This document shows positions 11,040 to 32,900 of a stretch of 47,912 bases of DNA, piece by piece (the first letter of the stretch is position 1; every line of letters starts with the position of its first letter). Position numbers and translations under genes: made by a program. This stretch comes from Neelides folsomi (lineage: Eukaryota; Arthropoda; Collembola; Neelipleona; Neelidae): NCBI GenBank assembly GCA_034687125.1, contig JAQGBZ010000437.1, positions 1 through 47,912 on the forward strand. The letters run 5' to 3'. The notes under the pieces are model-generated. The model worked only from the letters and a program-made list of their open reading frames with translations, had not been told where the DNA came from and made no database searches.

Positions 11040-11228
11040 CTAAAACAAGGAAATCTCCCTCGACTTGGATTTCATAAAATAAGAGAAAATAATTAAATAT
11101 TTATCATTTCTCAAAAAATCAACGATTTGGGATTTTGGGGAAACAAAGGTCAAAATGAAAAACAAAGCGGCAAGAACAAAAACTACCCAAAATAAATACC
11201 AAAAGAAAAATAATCTCAAGATATACAT
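11040..11228 (-). CDS. Doubtful 62-aa hydrophobic ORF
   Basis: Starts with a true ATG (MYILRLFFFWYLFWVV) and has one long hydrophobic segment at about residues 4-29, then a short basic, hydrophilic tail. It could be a single-pass micro-membrane protein, a signal-bearing first exon, or chance. No family recognised, no promoter signal and no clear downstream exon found. Confidence 0.2.
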   Translation of the reverse strand: MYILRLFFFWYLFWVVFVLAALFFILTFVSPKSQIVDFLRNDKYLIIFSYFMKSKSREISLF

Positions 11229-12461
11229 TAAAACTATTTAACTTTAACTATGATATCTAAAGTTTTCTGAAGTCATTTAAGTTATCTGAAGTCATGTTTT
11301 AATCTAGAATCAATAATTGACATTTTTTAATAATAATTAAATAAAACCACCACACACCTTTGTATGTAATTTCATTGTAAATAAATATAATGTGGAAATT
11401 GAAGCATAAATGCGAAAAAATCAGAAAAAATCAAATACAGACACATTATGTAATTAACTAATTTAACTAACCTTAAGTTCAATGCGTTTAAAGTAATTTA
11501 AATGGCCAGAAATTTTAACTAAAGCTTTGACGGATTTGAATTTAGCGGACAATTAAAATTACTATGATTTATAACATTTAAATAAAATTCACAGTATACA
11601 TAATTTGCAGAAAATATCAGTACTTAACTAATTAATTAAATTATTACAATTTCACGCATATTGAGTAGACGTACAATAATGTGTATATACATAAATATAA
11701 TTATGTAGTTGACCGTAGTTAAAACAATTTTGTGCTTAAATCCACAATTTGTAGCAAGAGCTTAAAATATCAATTTGACATCAATAACATTAATTACACA
11801 AAAAGTATAATTTTCATTATTAATATATTAATGACAATATTTAATTGTGTTAATTACAATATTTAATTATCTTAATGACTGTCATGTATTGAATAAAAAT
11901 GCTACGAAAAATGCGTTTAAATCGAATTCTTAAAATTAGAAATCCTACAAGAATATAAGAAAAAAGTATTAATTTACAAATTGGCAAGAGAGCTAAAAAA
12001 CCACCAAGTCTTTTCAAACCTTCTCAATAATTGTTAAAAGAATAAAAATATTTTAAGTCGAAAAAAGATCTAGGAATTGGAGAATTCTTTTTTACACCTC
12101 ACAAAATGACAAAATAGTTTTTGACGAGATTTCTTCTGATTTCAAATAGCCATGCGAAGGAAATCAACGTCAATTTTATTAAATTAAATTATTAAATTAT
12201 TAAATTAATCATTAAAGTCTAAACATTTAGACAGACATTACAATGAATAGATTTAAAGATAATTACTAATTAAGCTAAATATTAAATATATTAAATATTT
12301 ATTATATAAAGACTCGAACCACACAAGACTAGAAAACCACATATGAAAAACAAATTTTCACACTGGCGAGTATACAAGCGAGTTTTGATTTCAAATTAAG
12401 CAACAATTTCGGTATTTAGTCTCTTAAGACTTTTCCTTTGGCACTTTCATTTCAATAATGA

Positions 12462-12569
12462 AATTGGCGCAATATTTAAAATTGGCACATTTAAAATAAG
12501 CTCAATATTTAAAATTGGCATATTTAAAATTGGTGCAATATTTAAAAAGTATTTTGGCGCATATTTAAA
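12462..12569. repeat. Degenerate repeats in the presumed PKC 3' UTR
   Basis: Five irregular copies of a motif like AATTGGCGCAATATTTAAA are arranged one after the other, ending immediately before the PKC stop codon. Copies differ by short indels. On the transcript strand each carries TTTAAATATT. Confidence 0.5.
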
Positions 12570-12570
12570 T

Positions 12571-22585
<10,015 letters not shown>

Positions 22586-22924
22586 CTGAAATTAAATTAA
22601 AAATTAAAATCTTTAAAAAGCACATTAAATCGAAAAACCATGATAAATATTTAAATATCAAAATTAGTTTAAATTAATAAAAACACAACTAAGATGTTAA
22701 ATATTTAGTAAAAAATAACATTATTTTGTTCCTCTTCTTCTGTGATATAAAATACTGAATTTCTTTTATATTCTTCAATCAATTCCCTTCTCATAATAAC
22801 AGTAAACAACTTTAAATACTAATCTTTAACTTTAAATAATAACAACAATCTTAAACAATAACAAGTATTTAATTATAATGTATCAATCAATAATATTTAA
22901 GTATTGTTATTATAAGTGAAGGCT

Positions 22925-23115
22925 CAAGAACGGGACGTGTGTTATTGATGCTAATGGTAACGGAAAGAAGAAAGCGAGTGAATCTGTTAATGGTTAGTGA
23001 ATTGGTTGCGAGAATCCCAAGTGAGTCATTGAAGCCAATGAGTCTCCCGTTGACCCAACGTCATGAACTTCATTCATTCAAGGTAATAGATGGAAGGGAT
23101 TTGGTAATAACAGGT
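22925..23115 (+). other. Unexplained GC-richer block, possible exon
   Basis: A plus-strand frame of about 60 codons without strong family features runs into a perfect donor (ACAG then GTAAGTG at about 23110-23117). The minus strand also has an open frame across part of it (WVNGRLIGFNDSLGILATN). I cannot decide which, if either, is coded; it could be an exon of the PKC 5' part or of an unknown plus-strand gene. Confidence 0.25.
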
Positions 23116-23588
23116 AAGTGAAACGGCTATACGTAAAGTACAACGCCCACTAAAACGGATTTCCTTAATGAATATTAATATGGATATACTTATACTATGA
23201 TATATGGAACTTGGTTTTTCCCCGTCATAGTCATAAGTTAACTCTAATGAATTTCTCTCATCCTTTCTTTCACACGTCTCCCAAGTTAATTATTTAAATA
23301 AAGGGAAATGAATCATCTTCACTTTTTAAGTATGATTTGCTAAGGAATATATCATATACTACAACCATATCTGTATTAGGTACATATCATATAATAATTG
23401 TCAAAATAATTTTGTTAAACATTAATAAACATTAAACGCACAATATAAAATTTCTTTTATTATGAGTTTTAGTAACAAAGGATTTAAATACCTTACAATG
23501 ATTGGAAAATAACGAAGAAATTCAATGTACATTTTTATACTAATATCTTTTTGGCAATTTGACCTTTATTAATTTTTTGTTTCATCTC

Positions 23589-23909
23589 ATGAATAAAATG
23601 AAGTTCGTTTTGGTCCTCATTTCCGTCCTGTGTCTTGGAGGGAGAATTGTAGAATGCAAATGTGGGCCTTGACTTTGGTGTCAATCACAACCCGGCAGTC
23701 CAATCCATACGGGGATATGCAAGGGATCCAATAGTGGGGGAAATAAGAACACGACAACGACCACTACAAAGCCCACAAACAAATCTACTACAACTGTTGG
23801 AGGTGAAAACAACGGAAATGGATTGAATGTCTCAACTTTCATATTCTTCCTCGTGGGAATCTTCATCTTGATCGGAATTACCGGATTGAAAAACCCAAAC
23901 AACATTTGA
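23589..23909 (+). CDS. Small secreted/membrane protein interrupted by one in-frame TGA
   Basis: Single exon. The frame from ATG 23589 (a second in-frame ATG at 23598) to TGA 23907 has 106 codons before the stop with exactly one internal stop, TGA at 23670-23672 (codon 28). Residues 1-23 are a signal peptide (MNKMKFVLVLISVLCLGG). Around the TGA the frame reads KCGP-[TGA]-LWCQSQPGS, so the TGA stands where a Cys would fit. A Thr/Asn-rich, glycosylation-prone stalk follows, then a TM segment (VSTFIFFLVGIFILIGITGL, about 80-99) and a short tail. A poly(A) signal follows. Options: nonsense mutation (TGC or TGT to TGA), sequence error, selenocysteine, or readthrough; I saw no convincing SECIS element downstream. 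Confidence 0.55.
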
Positions 23910-23962
23910 ATCTTAAAGAATTAATTAACAGTAGATCTAGCAATGCAATTTAATGATAATTA

Positions 23963-23968
23963 AATAAA
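23963..23968 (+). promoter_or_regulatory. Poly(A) signal AATAAA in a small hairpin
   Basis: AATAAA 54 bp after the stop of the TGA-interrupted gene. The hexamer is part of a perfect 8-bp hairpin (AATAAAAT, loop GGA, ATTTTATT; 23963-23981). Confidence 0.5.
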
Positions 23969-23981
23969 ATGGAATTTTATT

Positions 23982-24329
23982 GAAACATCTAAACGTGTAA
24001 ATCATCTTCTACCAATCTTGGTATTCATAATATTGTAAAAAGAGTAAGTTTGATATTTTTAAGGGCATGTGAACGTGGGCTTTTGCGTATTAGCAATTAC
24101 GCATGGATAGATTATTTTTAACAAGGAGATGAGATATTCCCCTTCCCAACACCCGAACTCTATTACTCGGCAAAAAATCCCAAAAGATTCTTCTTTTACG
24201 TTCTTAAGATAATTTAGCACATTTTAGATATAGAATAGATACAGAATTTAGATATAGAAAAAGAAAAACAATCTTAAACCATATATTGGAAAATCCCAAG
24301 TTGAAATAATAAAGAAATAAATTAATAAA
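23982..24329. other. Intergenic
   Basis: No coding frame that I can support; AT-rich with a T-rich to A-rich transition near 24240. Confidence 0.4.
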
Positions 24330-24512
24330 ATGAACGTCGATTTCTTCCAATGGGAATGTAAAGGAACTGGGAGGGGAATTTTGTATGATGAGACGAACTC
24401 TGTATTTTTAGACAATGATTCCTCATCTCCGCCATTCGACCAGAACATAAATCTCAAACATCTCAATCTTAAAACCATTCAGTCAAAATTGTCAATTTCA
24501 GTTAAATCATAA
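24330..24512 (+). CDS. Hypothetical 60-aa ORF
   Basis: Starts at a real ATG (context AAAATGA) and reads MNVDFFQWECKGTGRG with an acidic Ser-rich middle (DNDSSSPPFDQN). No signal peptide, TM or recognised motif. Composition is plausible for protein and GC is above the surroundings, but its length could arise by chance. It may be an exon rather than a whole gene. Confidence 0.3.
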   Translation: MNVDFFQWECKGTGRGILYDETNSVFLDNDSSSPPFDQNINLKHLNLKTIQSKLSISVKS

Positions 24513-24954
24513 AATTTACTAATTTAACCAACTTCTCGAATTAATTAAATTATGCTCAAATTGTACCTTTAAAAATTTATTCTAAACCGAATTTTTTCCA
24601 AAAATTAAAAATCCATAAAAATCAAATCCAATGATTATTTATTGGTTCTCATTCTTCTCATTTATGTTTAATTTAAATCAATTTGATAATTTCACCTAAA
24701 GATAGTTAAAAAGTTAATTAACTATGAGAAATTAATCTTAATTTAGTGTTAATGGCCCTATTAATTTGACAATTCCAACGCGTAAATTGAAGGATTTATT
24801 ACAATATTAAAAACAAAGAACGGTTTTTATAAATTTAGCTAGTTCTATTATACAAATTAAATTATTTATTCTTTATTAAAGTAATGTAAATAAAGAAATT
24901 GAGGGGATTAATTGTAATGAGATTTTGTAAATTGAATTTAAAAAAAATTGACCT

Positions 24955-25231
24955 CGTAGTTGTGTCTCGTCCTCGTGTTGTCCTGTGCAGATCTTTCCGA
25001 ATTTGATGTCCGGTGATTTGTGGATGGTCGTTGAGGGCCAGTGGTCCTTTTCCTCGCGGGAGACCCCGTGAACATCATCCTCACTTGTTGGTCTCTTCAT
25101 GGCCCATCCGGCGGGTACGCGGCGGGGTTTGCGAATGGCCGCTCCATCAACCCACCCAACATTCCTCCGACAACCCCCTCCCGGCCAACCCCCAACACTC
25201 CCGGATTCCTCAATGAAATTCCCACTTCAAC
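24955..25231 (-). CDS. Candidate exon in a GC-rich island, possibly PKC 5' exon
   Basis: The minus frame is open for more than 90 codons in DNA that is far richer in GC than its flanks. It includes GWVDGAAIRKPRRVPAGWAM and then KRPTSEDDVHGVSREEKDHW, ending QLR before a possible donor (CGAG then GTCAAT at 24954). It lies upstream of the first firm PKC exon on the same strand, so a PKC 5' exon is the simplest guess. However, its exit phase (1) does not match the entry phase (0) of the exon at 22585, so an intermediate exon would be required. The opposite strand is also open and Pro-rich (SINPPNIPPTTPSRP). Confidence 0.3.
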
Positions 25232-28200
25232 TCACAAACGAAACAAACCAACTCCAATAGATCTTAAATACATCTTACCAATACATTTCATCTCCATCTT
25301 CCCAATACATTTAAAAGATAAGTATATATCTTTAAGAACCATTCTAAAGATACATTAAATGATCTTAAATGCTTTTAATGTTTTTCTATGCATTCCCAAA
25401 TCTCAGAAAATCTCCTTTAATCTCTGCACTTCCCGAATCTCTTTTATAAACAATTAAGATAAACTCTTTAAAGGTCTTCTCAATTTAATGAATGGAAATG
25501 GATGAAGTCGATGTATTGCAATGAAGTGAAATAAAAATAGAAAGAGATTTAATTCAACGTGAAACTTTTATTAATTTTGTATTCTCAGCATTTAGCCACG
25601 GTTTCATTGCAAATCACATTCATTATATGTTTGTTCAAGATAAATATTGAATTGATTCAAATTAGAAAAAAGTGTGAAATTTTAAATAAATAAAACTATG
25701 TTTAAATTAAATGGTTTAAACATTTAAATTGAGTAATATTTAACTTAAATGATTTAAACATTTTTAACTTAAATGGTATTTAAATGACATAAAAATTTAG
25801 AGATTGCACATTCCAATATTGTTCATTTAACACACGGCAGTATTCAAAAGTTAATAAAAAAAATTCATCAAATGAGTTTCACTTTCAGTTAAACTAATCC
25901 TACAAATAACCTTAAACTAAATCATAGGTATATTACTTAAATATTAAATTACTTAATTTAATACCGCTAAAAATACACGTCGAAATTGAATTAAGTTTTG
26001 CGTATTTAACAAAAAATGTCAGCACAATTGGATAATAATTAATTATTAAACATTTAAATATGATTAAAATAGGAAACATTTGAGAAATTTTGACTCGCAG
26101 CATTTATAACAACAAACTTCAATTTTACACTTCATAAACCCGCCTTTGAGCTTAGCAGTTAAAAAAAATGGGAAATTTAAAAAAGTACATTCAATAAAGC
26201 TTTGACAATTTCATTCATTTGACCATTACGAGAGAAAAACATTTAATATTTAAAAAAAAGAACAAAATTGAAAATTTTCCTTCCTTTGCATTATTAGAGG
26301 AAATTTCCAATTTCACAAACCACCTTAAAACAATTATTTAATGTACTTTACAATTAACTACGTAATTTTACGCAATTAGCTAAATTCATATAAATTGACA
26401 TTACAATTAAGGTAAATAACAATTTTAGGACTTGTGAGTTGAACTTAAACATTATGGTGAAAGCGGCAAGAGAAAACCGGTGATTTATTTAAACATCTTT
26501 AATATTTAAATATTTTAATTAATTTCTATCTAAAAATCCCTGCAATTAAAACAATAGAGTGTACAGAACTTGAGTTATTCAATAATAGTAATAATATTAT
26601 TTAACGACGAGTTTCTTTAAGTAGTTTAAGTAAGTTTAAGAAATTCATTTCATTACAATTAACTAATTCTTCAATAATACTATTTTTGAATCCATTAAGA
26701 CTTTCAATTAAATTGATTAAATTGGTTAAATTAATTAAATTACTATTATTAACAGGAGACTCAATTTTAAGCAAAAGGTGCAAAACTGCGCCATTTAATT
26801 AAATCACCTCTAAAGGACTCAAAATGAACAAAAAGTCCTAAGAATAAAATTTCAATCCGGCAATTAAATCCAATTACAATTAAATAGATTTAAATAGCAT
26901 TACATTTAAATGGATTTAATTGTCCATTTAATTGTAATTTATTTAAATTTTAATTAATTTAAGCCTCGTCTTTTCTATGAATATTTTTCAAGTGTTTGTT
27001 TTTCTCCTCCTTAATACACACGAATGGTGTCTTGTACTAAATTATCATTTACTTATTCCAATAAGGTTCATTAACAGCCAGTTTGTAGTTAAATTAACTA
27101 ACTCTAATATACGTATATAATAAGTATTATGCATTCTTTAAATATTCCATATATTTATGCACTGTATTTATGATAATACCATATTCGTAAATTCGACGTC
27201 ATTTTATATATAGAAGGTTCATCGTGTATAAGTTTAACTTTCCCATCAATACACATTACATATGTTTATATTTAATATATAATAATAATTAGATATATCA
27301 ATATATTAAAAGGGGGATATTAATTATGTAAAAGTAGTGGGGAGGAGTTTTATTGTTTATTTGTATTAAGAATGATTTAAGAATACTTGTAATATATATA
27401 TAATATATTTTATATATTATACTTAATATCGCCCGAGTCTTATTATTTCTTCCCCATATATCTAATATATATATATATATAAGTACTTGTAAATTCCCTA
27501 CAACTTCTCCATCAATTCCCTATGACTAATTCTGAGTGAGATAATTTATATTCTGAGAGGCATGTACATATATCATTCATATTATCATATATAATATATC
27601 GTATTAAAAAGTATTTTGTGTATATCTCGTATCATATTTAGCTCTATCAATACCGAATACATGCGTAGTCTAACATAGATAATATATCATTATTATTTAT
27701 ATATCATGTCGTACGAAATATGGATGATTATGATTAATATATATATTTATATATATATATTCCTACACACTCACATTAATAATTAATAGTTAGGTATATA
27801 AAGTATCACCTTAATAAAATGTATTTAATAATAATATAGTAAAGTATCACCTAATACACATCTACTTAAATGTATATTTGTATTTAAACTCCCCCGCCCT
27901 CCAATCGCGCGGTTTAATTCTTAAAAAACCAGTTAAGTAATAATATATTTAATTAATTATAATAATAATAGAATAGCAGTGCAATATCACAATAATTATT
28001 TATTTAGGTATTTAATTAATTCATAGTCTATTTATTAACCTCCCCTTAATTCAATTATTAAATTTGCATTTTGTTAAAATTATTAGTTTAACTTTAATAA
28101 TTAGTTAATGAAAGGAGTTTGTCCTTAATGAGAGTTTACCCTTTAGTTAAATATCTTCCCTAACGCAGCATTCGTTTTAACAGCGCCATTAAGCCATTAA

Positions 28201-28905
28201 AGCTTACATATATAATAAATATTAGCCTTACTTGTACTCGTTATTACATAATTAATATTTATATAAAAATTACCTTTAACAAATTAAGTGGATATTAAAT
28301 ATTCAATTTGGTGTAAAATAGAAATTGCAAATTCCTAACATTTAATATTATTAAATCTTAATTATAATATTAATCAATAATATTACAAGTTAATTAATTA
28401 ATTATTATCATAAGTACAACAATTCCATACTTATATTAAATATATAATACTTATCATTTATAAAACACTACACATCATATTTACCCTTAGCACACTACAA
28501 AGCAATATTCCATCAATTAATTTAATCTAATAACTATAATTAAGCAATCAACATTTAATTAATTTAAATCTATTTATTTAAATTACACTCAATACTTACA
28601 AAACCATTTTTAAATAAGACTAAAGTATGATATCCACATATCCATATATACCCTTAAATCTAGCAAAGCCTCTCATTATTTAATATTTTAAGTTTCCATG
28701 GAAGCTATGTATATCATATTTAATATTGAAGGAATTATTATTTTATCGTTACAATTATTTTTCACCGCATCTCCCAAATGCACAGTTTAATATCTCATTG
28801 TCAGTTTAAATAGGTTTAATTCATCATTAATTAATAAATACTTTAAAATTAAAATTCTTCATCAGTTAAATAGTTCATTAAATAGTTTCAATAATGGTAA
28901 TTTTA

Positions 28906-28923
28906 ATATATATATATATATAT
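28906..28923. repeat. (AT)9 microsatellite
   Basis: Uninterrupted AT dinucleotides within very AT-rich DNA. Confidence 0.85.
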
Positions 28924-29450
28924 TTATAAATTGAACAGTTCTTATTGACATTTAGTTACACTTACAAGTTACTTAAATATGTTACATGAAAGGTTTCGTT
29001 TCAAATTTCAAACTTTTTAAGAGATATTTCATTTGATTGGATTGTTGGCCGTGTCTGGGAAAGTTCCAGCTAGTGAATCAATTTCGCAAAAAAACCGCCA
29101 AGATTTAAAAACCAGAGCTTCACCAGAACACCCTTTATTTAATATTTAATTAACCTAAACTAACTAACTACCTCATTTAGTTAAATATTTAAATATATAG
29201 GAGCTTTGTAAATTAGTCAAATACCTTCCTCAGTTAAAGGGCAGTCTTATATGTAATTTATTCCTAAAAACCCTTTAAATGGTTTTCCCCTAAAATTCCA
29301 TCCCTAAAAACAACGCTTATCTCGCCTTATAAGTATAGAGTTATCAAAATGTAATAATTTATATTTAACTAAATTTTCCTATTTAATATCTTGATTCAAC
29401 CCCAAATCGGTATATCATATATAGATATATTTTATAGTCTTATTTATCGT

Positions 29451-29470
29451 AGCAGCAGCAGCAGCAGCAG
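29451..29470. repeat. (AGC) trinucleotide repeat
   Basis: Nearly seven AGC units in AT-rich DNA about 430 bp downstream of the transportin stop, so probably in its 3' UTR (as GCT on the transcript strand). It is not in an open coding frame. Confidence 0.85.
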
Positions 29471-29903
29471 AAACTCGTCTTAAATTGTCCCTATCAATAT
29501 TTTAAACTTTCCCTCACTTTTAAATCTTTCCTCTATCATTATCATTAGGATATTTCCTGTCCTTATATTTGATCTTAAATATTTCAAAGTTGATGTAAAT
29601 TCCTCTAAAAATTGTCCTATAGATATATCTCAATCAATATGTATGTATTATAGCATGTTACTTTTAAATTGTGTTTTTAATATTTCGTTAACCATATTAT
29701 CGTTATTATTCTTACACCATATTATATGTGGATATATATGTAAATTACACACAACCGTGTTTATGTATGTGTGTCTGCGGTACTTTTAACCATCCTTATA
29801 TAGATTATTACAATATATACTCAATTATTTTCACCAATTAAATATATTTAAAAAACCCACAAATCGTCGTCTCAATAGAAATTCAACCATCGAGATATGT
29901 CCT

Positions 29904-32900
29904 TTAAAGGCCGTAGAGAGCTGTAAGACGTTCGGCCAATTGAGGTGGAAATCCTTCAGCAATTTGTTTCCAACATCCGTTCTCAGACAATTGGGTTTTA
30001 TAGCCAATCAGGATCTAAAACAAATAATAATTAAATTAAAATAAATAACAATCAAATTGTAAACAAACTATTATTAAAAATAATCATTAAATAAAACTCA
30101 ATAGTAAGTATTATATATTAACAAATAAGTAATACAATATTAATTGTATTAAAATTTACCTTAAGAAACATTTCTTTCAAATCTGCTTTTGGTGTTGTCC
30201 AAGATGCAACAGCATCACAAAAGAAGATGAAGTCTGTGAGAATTCCTTGTGGATTTACTTGAATCATGTGACACATTCCTCTGAATGCTGAATCTTTCTC
30301 ATCATTGTCCCGGATGTTCCGAAGGGATTGACACCATTTTTGGACAAATTGAGGAAGCGATGGAGCAACCTCAGCTGGGCAAACAAATCCAAGACGGCCG
30401 ATGGTAATAGCCGTGTTCTCCATAAGAGTCTTCGGTGTCGAAGGGTAATTGATGATGATGATCAATTGGTTCAATACCAATGGGATGTAAACTCGCATGT
30501 CTCCACCTGAAAATAAATAACCATCATTAACCATTATTAAGCCTTTAAACCATTAACATTAACCAATTTTTAAAATTAAACTTAACTGACTTACCAAGTT
30601 TAATTGCAATTTCTCCAATAGCCCAAGTCGCATTGTTACAGACAGAAATGAGTTCTGGGTTCAAATTCTGGCACAGGATCGGCAAAAAGTCGGCTGAAAA
30701 ACCAAAGTCAAATTAGAAGGCTCAAATCCACTTAAAAATCCCCCATTTAATTACATCCAATTTATTAATTGAATTGTAGCGTAAAAGTATTTTAACGTAC
30801 AGACGAAGGGCGACACATGTTGGAAACACGCCTTCGTCAAATCTCCCAAAAGGGCAAATGAACTCTGGCGAACTTCCGCCATTGGATCCTTAAATAATAA
30901 TAAATTACAATATTTATATTAATTTTACATTAACCCAATAACCATTAAATAATTTTAATTAATCATACATATAAAAGTAATAAATTATTAATAGCATATC
31001 AATTAATCAATACACGAACCAAATAAAACTTAAATTAAAATTACATAAAATAATAATCAAATAATTAAGAAAATTTCTAATGATTTAATTCTCAATTCAA
31101 TTACGAATAAAAAAATGAATAAATTTTCCTTTACCTGCATGCATTGATATAAAAGCTGCAAAATGTTTGAGTTGATCACGAGTTTGTCGATGTATCCATT
31201 GAGGCCTTCGGCCAATCCAGACAAAAGATCCAACGCCACAATCATGAAATCTTTGTCAGGGGCTTCGAACTGCTCAGGATTCTGAACATTTGCAATGTGC
31301 TGATTGAGAGTTTGTTCAACGAGAGAAACACACCGACGGTATACAGGTTCAGCATATGGGAGGAACCCGGCTTGTAAAGCAGTGGCAATGCTCGATAAAC
31401 ACTAAAAATTAACAAAATTAATTTCATATTAATTATCATAAACACAACAATTATAGTTAATTCATATAACTAATCATATTTAAACCCAATTTAATTAATA
31501 AATTATTTACCTCCAAAAGTGGAAACAAATCTTTGTCTTCATCCTTCAAATTATTCCATTTCTGTATGAGTGGTGGCATTAATAATGAAATGAATTCTGG
31601 TTTATTCAAATGATGTCCAACAGAGTCAGCCAACGTTCCAATTGCATCATACAAAATGAGCAAATTCTTCGCTTGGTATTTGCTAAATGCAAAAACCAAC
31701 GTTTCCAAGATGAATCCCAAATATGGAACCAATTCCGTGCATGCTTCTTCTTCCAATGTAGCAAATGCTGAACATGCCGCTTCTTGAACTCTTTTATTCG
31801 GATCCAAAATTCTCTTCAATAATTCTGTCATCAAAGGCTTCAAATATAAATCATGCTGTTGGCCCACAACCCAATGAGAATATCTCGAAAGGGTCCAACA
31901 TGTGATGGATCGAACCAACGTCTTTTTATCTGCCAAGCAATTGATCAAATATGGAACAAGTTCTGATAAATGTGGAATCATTCCGGTCATACATCCTTCA
32001 GCAATTGCTCCAAGGGCCAAAATTCCCGATTCTTTAATTTCCCATTCAGTATGGAAAAGAGTCTCTTTGAGGATCGGCAATAAAACGGGCAACATCTCGT
32101 CACGGAAAACATTTGCGAGAACGTCGAGGGCCGCTGCGGAACATTTACGTAAATTCCAATCCGAAAGCCCCGATTCATCGTCCAATCCATCGTCGTCTTC
32201 ATCGTCAATTTCACCATTTTCCGCTACAATGACGGAAGATCCGATGCGAGCGGATTTTGATTTATGGAATCGAGGACGAATGTCTTCCTCACGATCGGGA
32301 ACGCCTTCGTCTTCCTCCACGTCGCCTTTAAGAAGAATGATGTCGATTTCTGAATATCTCATTCCTTTCACAAGGACTGGGATTATTCGTGGGAGATAGG
32401 GCCCGAGGACATCGTGACAAATTTGGGTTTCGGCCAATGTGAGCCAAAATTCGCAGGCTTCAAGGGCCACGCTTTCGTCTTGGTCTTGAGTTCGGATTAA
32501 CATGTACTGGAAAAATAAATTAAATATCCATATAATTAAATTTATTTCCTTCTATTTAAAGTTAAAGACATTTAATTAAGAATGTTAGTTAAAATCTATT
32601 TAAAATAATTAATGAATTTTTACCTCAATGATGGAGACCATATGAGGGAAAAGACGATCAAATCTGACATCTAACAACATGACAAGACCACGGCAAATGT
32701 TCTTCTTTACTTCCGTGTCCTCGTCAGAGGCTAAATGGAACAAACTCTGAAAAGACAAATAGGAATTAAATAAATTAATATTGAGAACACATTAATAACA
32801 TGACCTTAATCATTATTTATACATTTTTATATTTATTCAAACGAAAAACAAATCATTAATTGCGTAGATAATTAAGACATTTAAATTTAAGGCTTGAAAT

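Larger units (their letters stand above)
10177..12570. other. Long non-coding stretch between the Gly-rich peptide promoter and the PKC 3' end
   Basis: Mostly AT-rich sequence without conserved coding potential. The right-hand few hundred bases are probably PKC 3' UTR, since they lie directly downstream of its stop. One minus-strand frame at 11040-11228 (62 aa from an ATG) is strongly hydrophobic at its N-terminus and listed separately as doubtful. Degenerate repeats lie at 12462-12569. Confidence 0.45.
25360..29903. other. 4.5 kb AT-rich gene desert downstream of transportin
   Basis: No coding region I can support. It contains simple repeats ((AT)n at 28906-28923, AGC repeat at 29451-29470) and many TATA/TAATA tracts. 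The part nearest 29903 must include the transportin 3' UTR. A minus frame at 26601-26783 encodes an amphipathic Leu/Ile/Asn-rich stretch of uncertain meaning. Confidence 0.5.

Noticed and set aside
23662..23697. A 36-base intron that would remove the in-frame TGA
   Set aside because: Too short compared with other introns in the window and its donor (GTGGGC) is poor.
23910..24020. SECIS element for the in-frame TGA
   Set aside because: An ATGA occurs, but the downstream fold is a simple short hairpin without the paired GA quartet and AA apical loop at the expected distance.
31902..32399. 165-codon plus frame over transportin
   Set aside because: Shadow of the minus-strand transportin exon 32506-31511, which is confirmed by family motifs.
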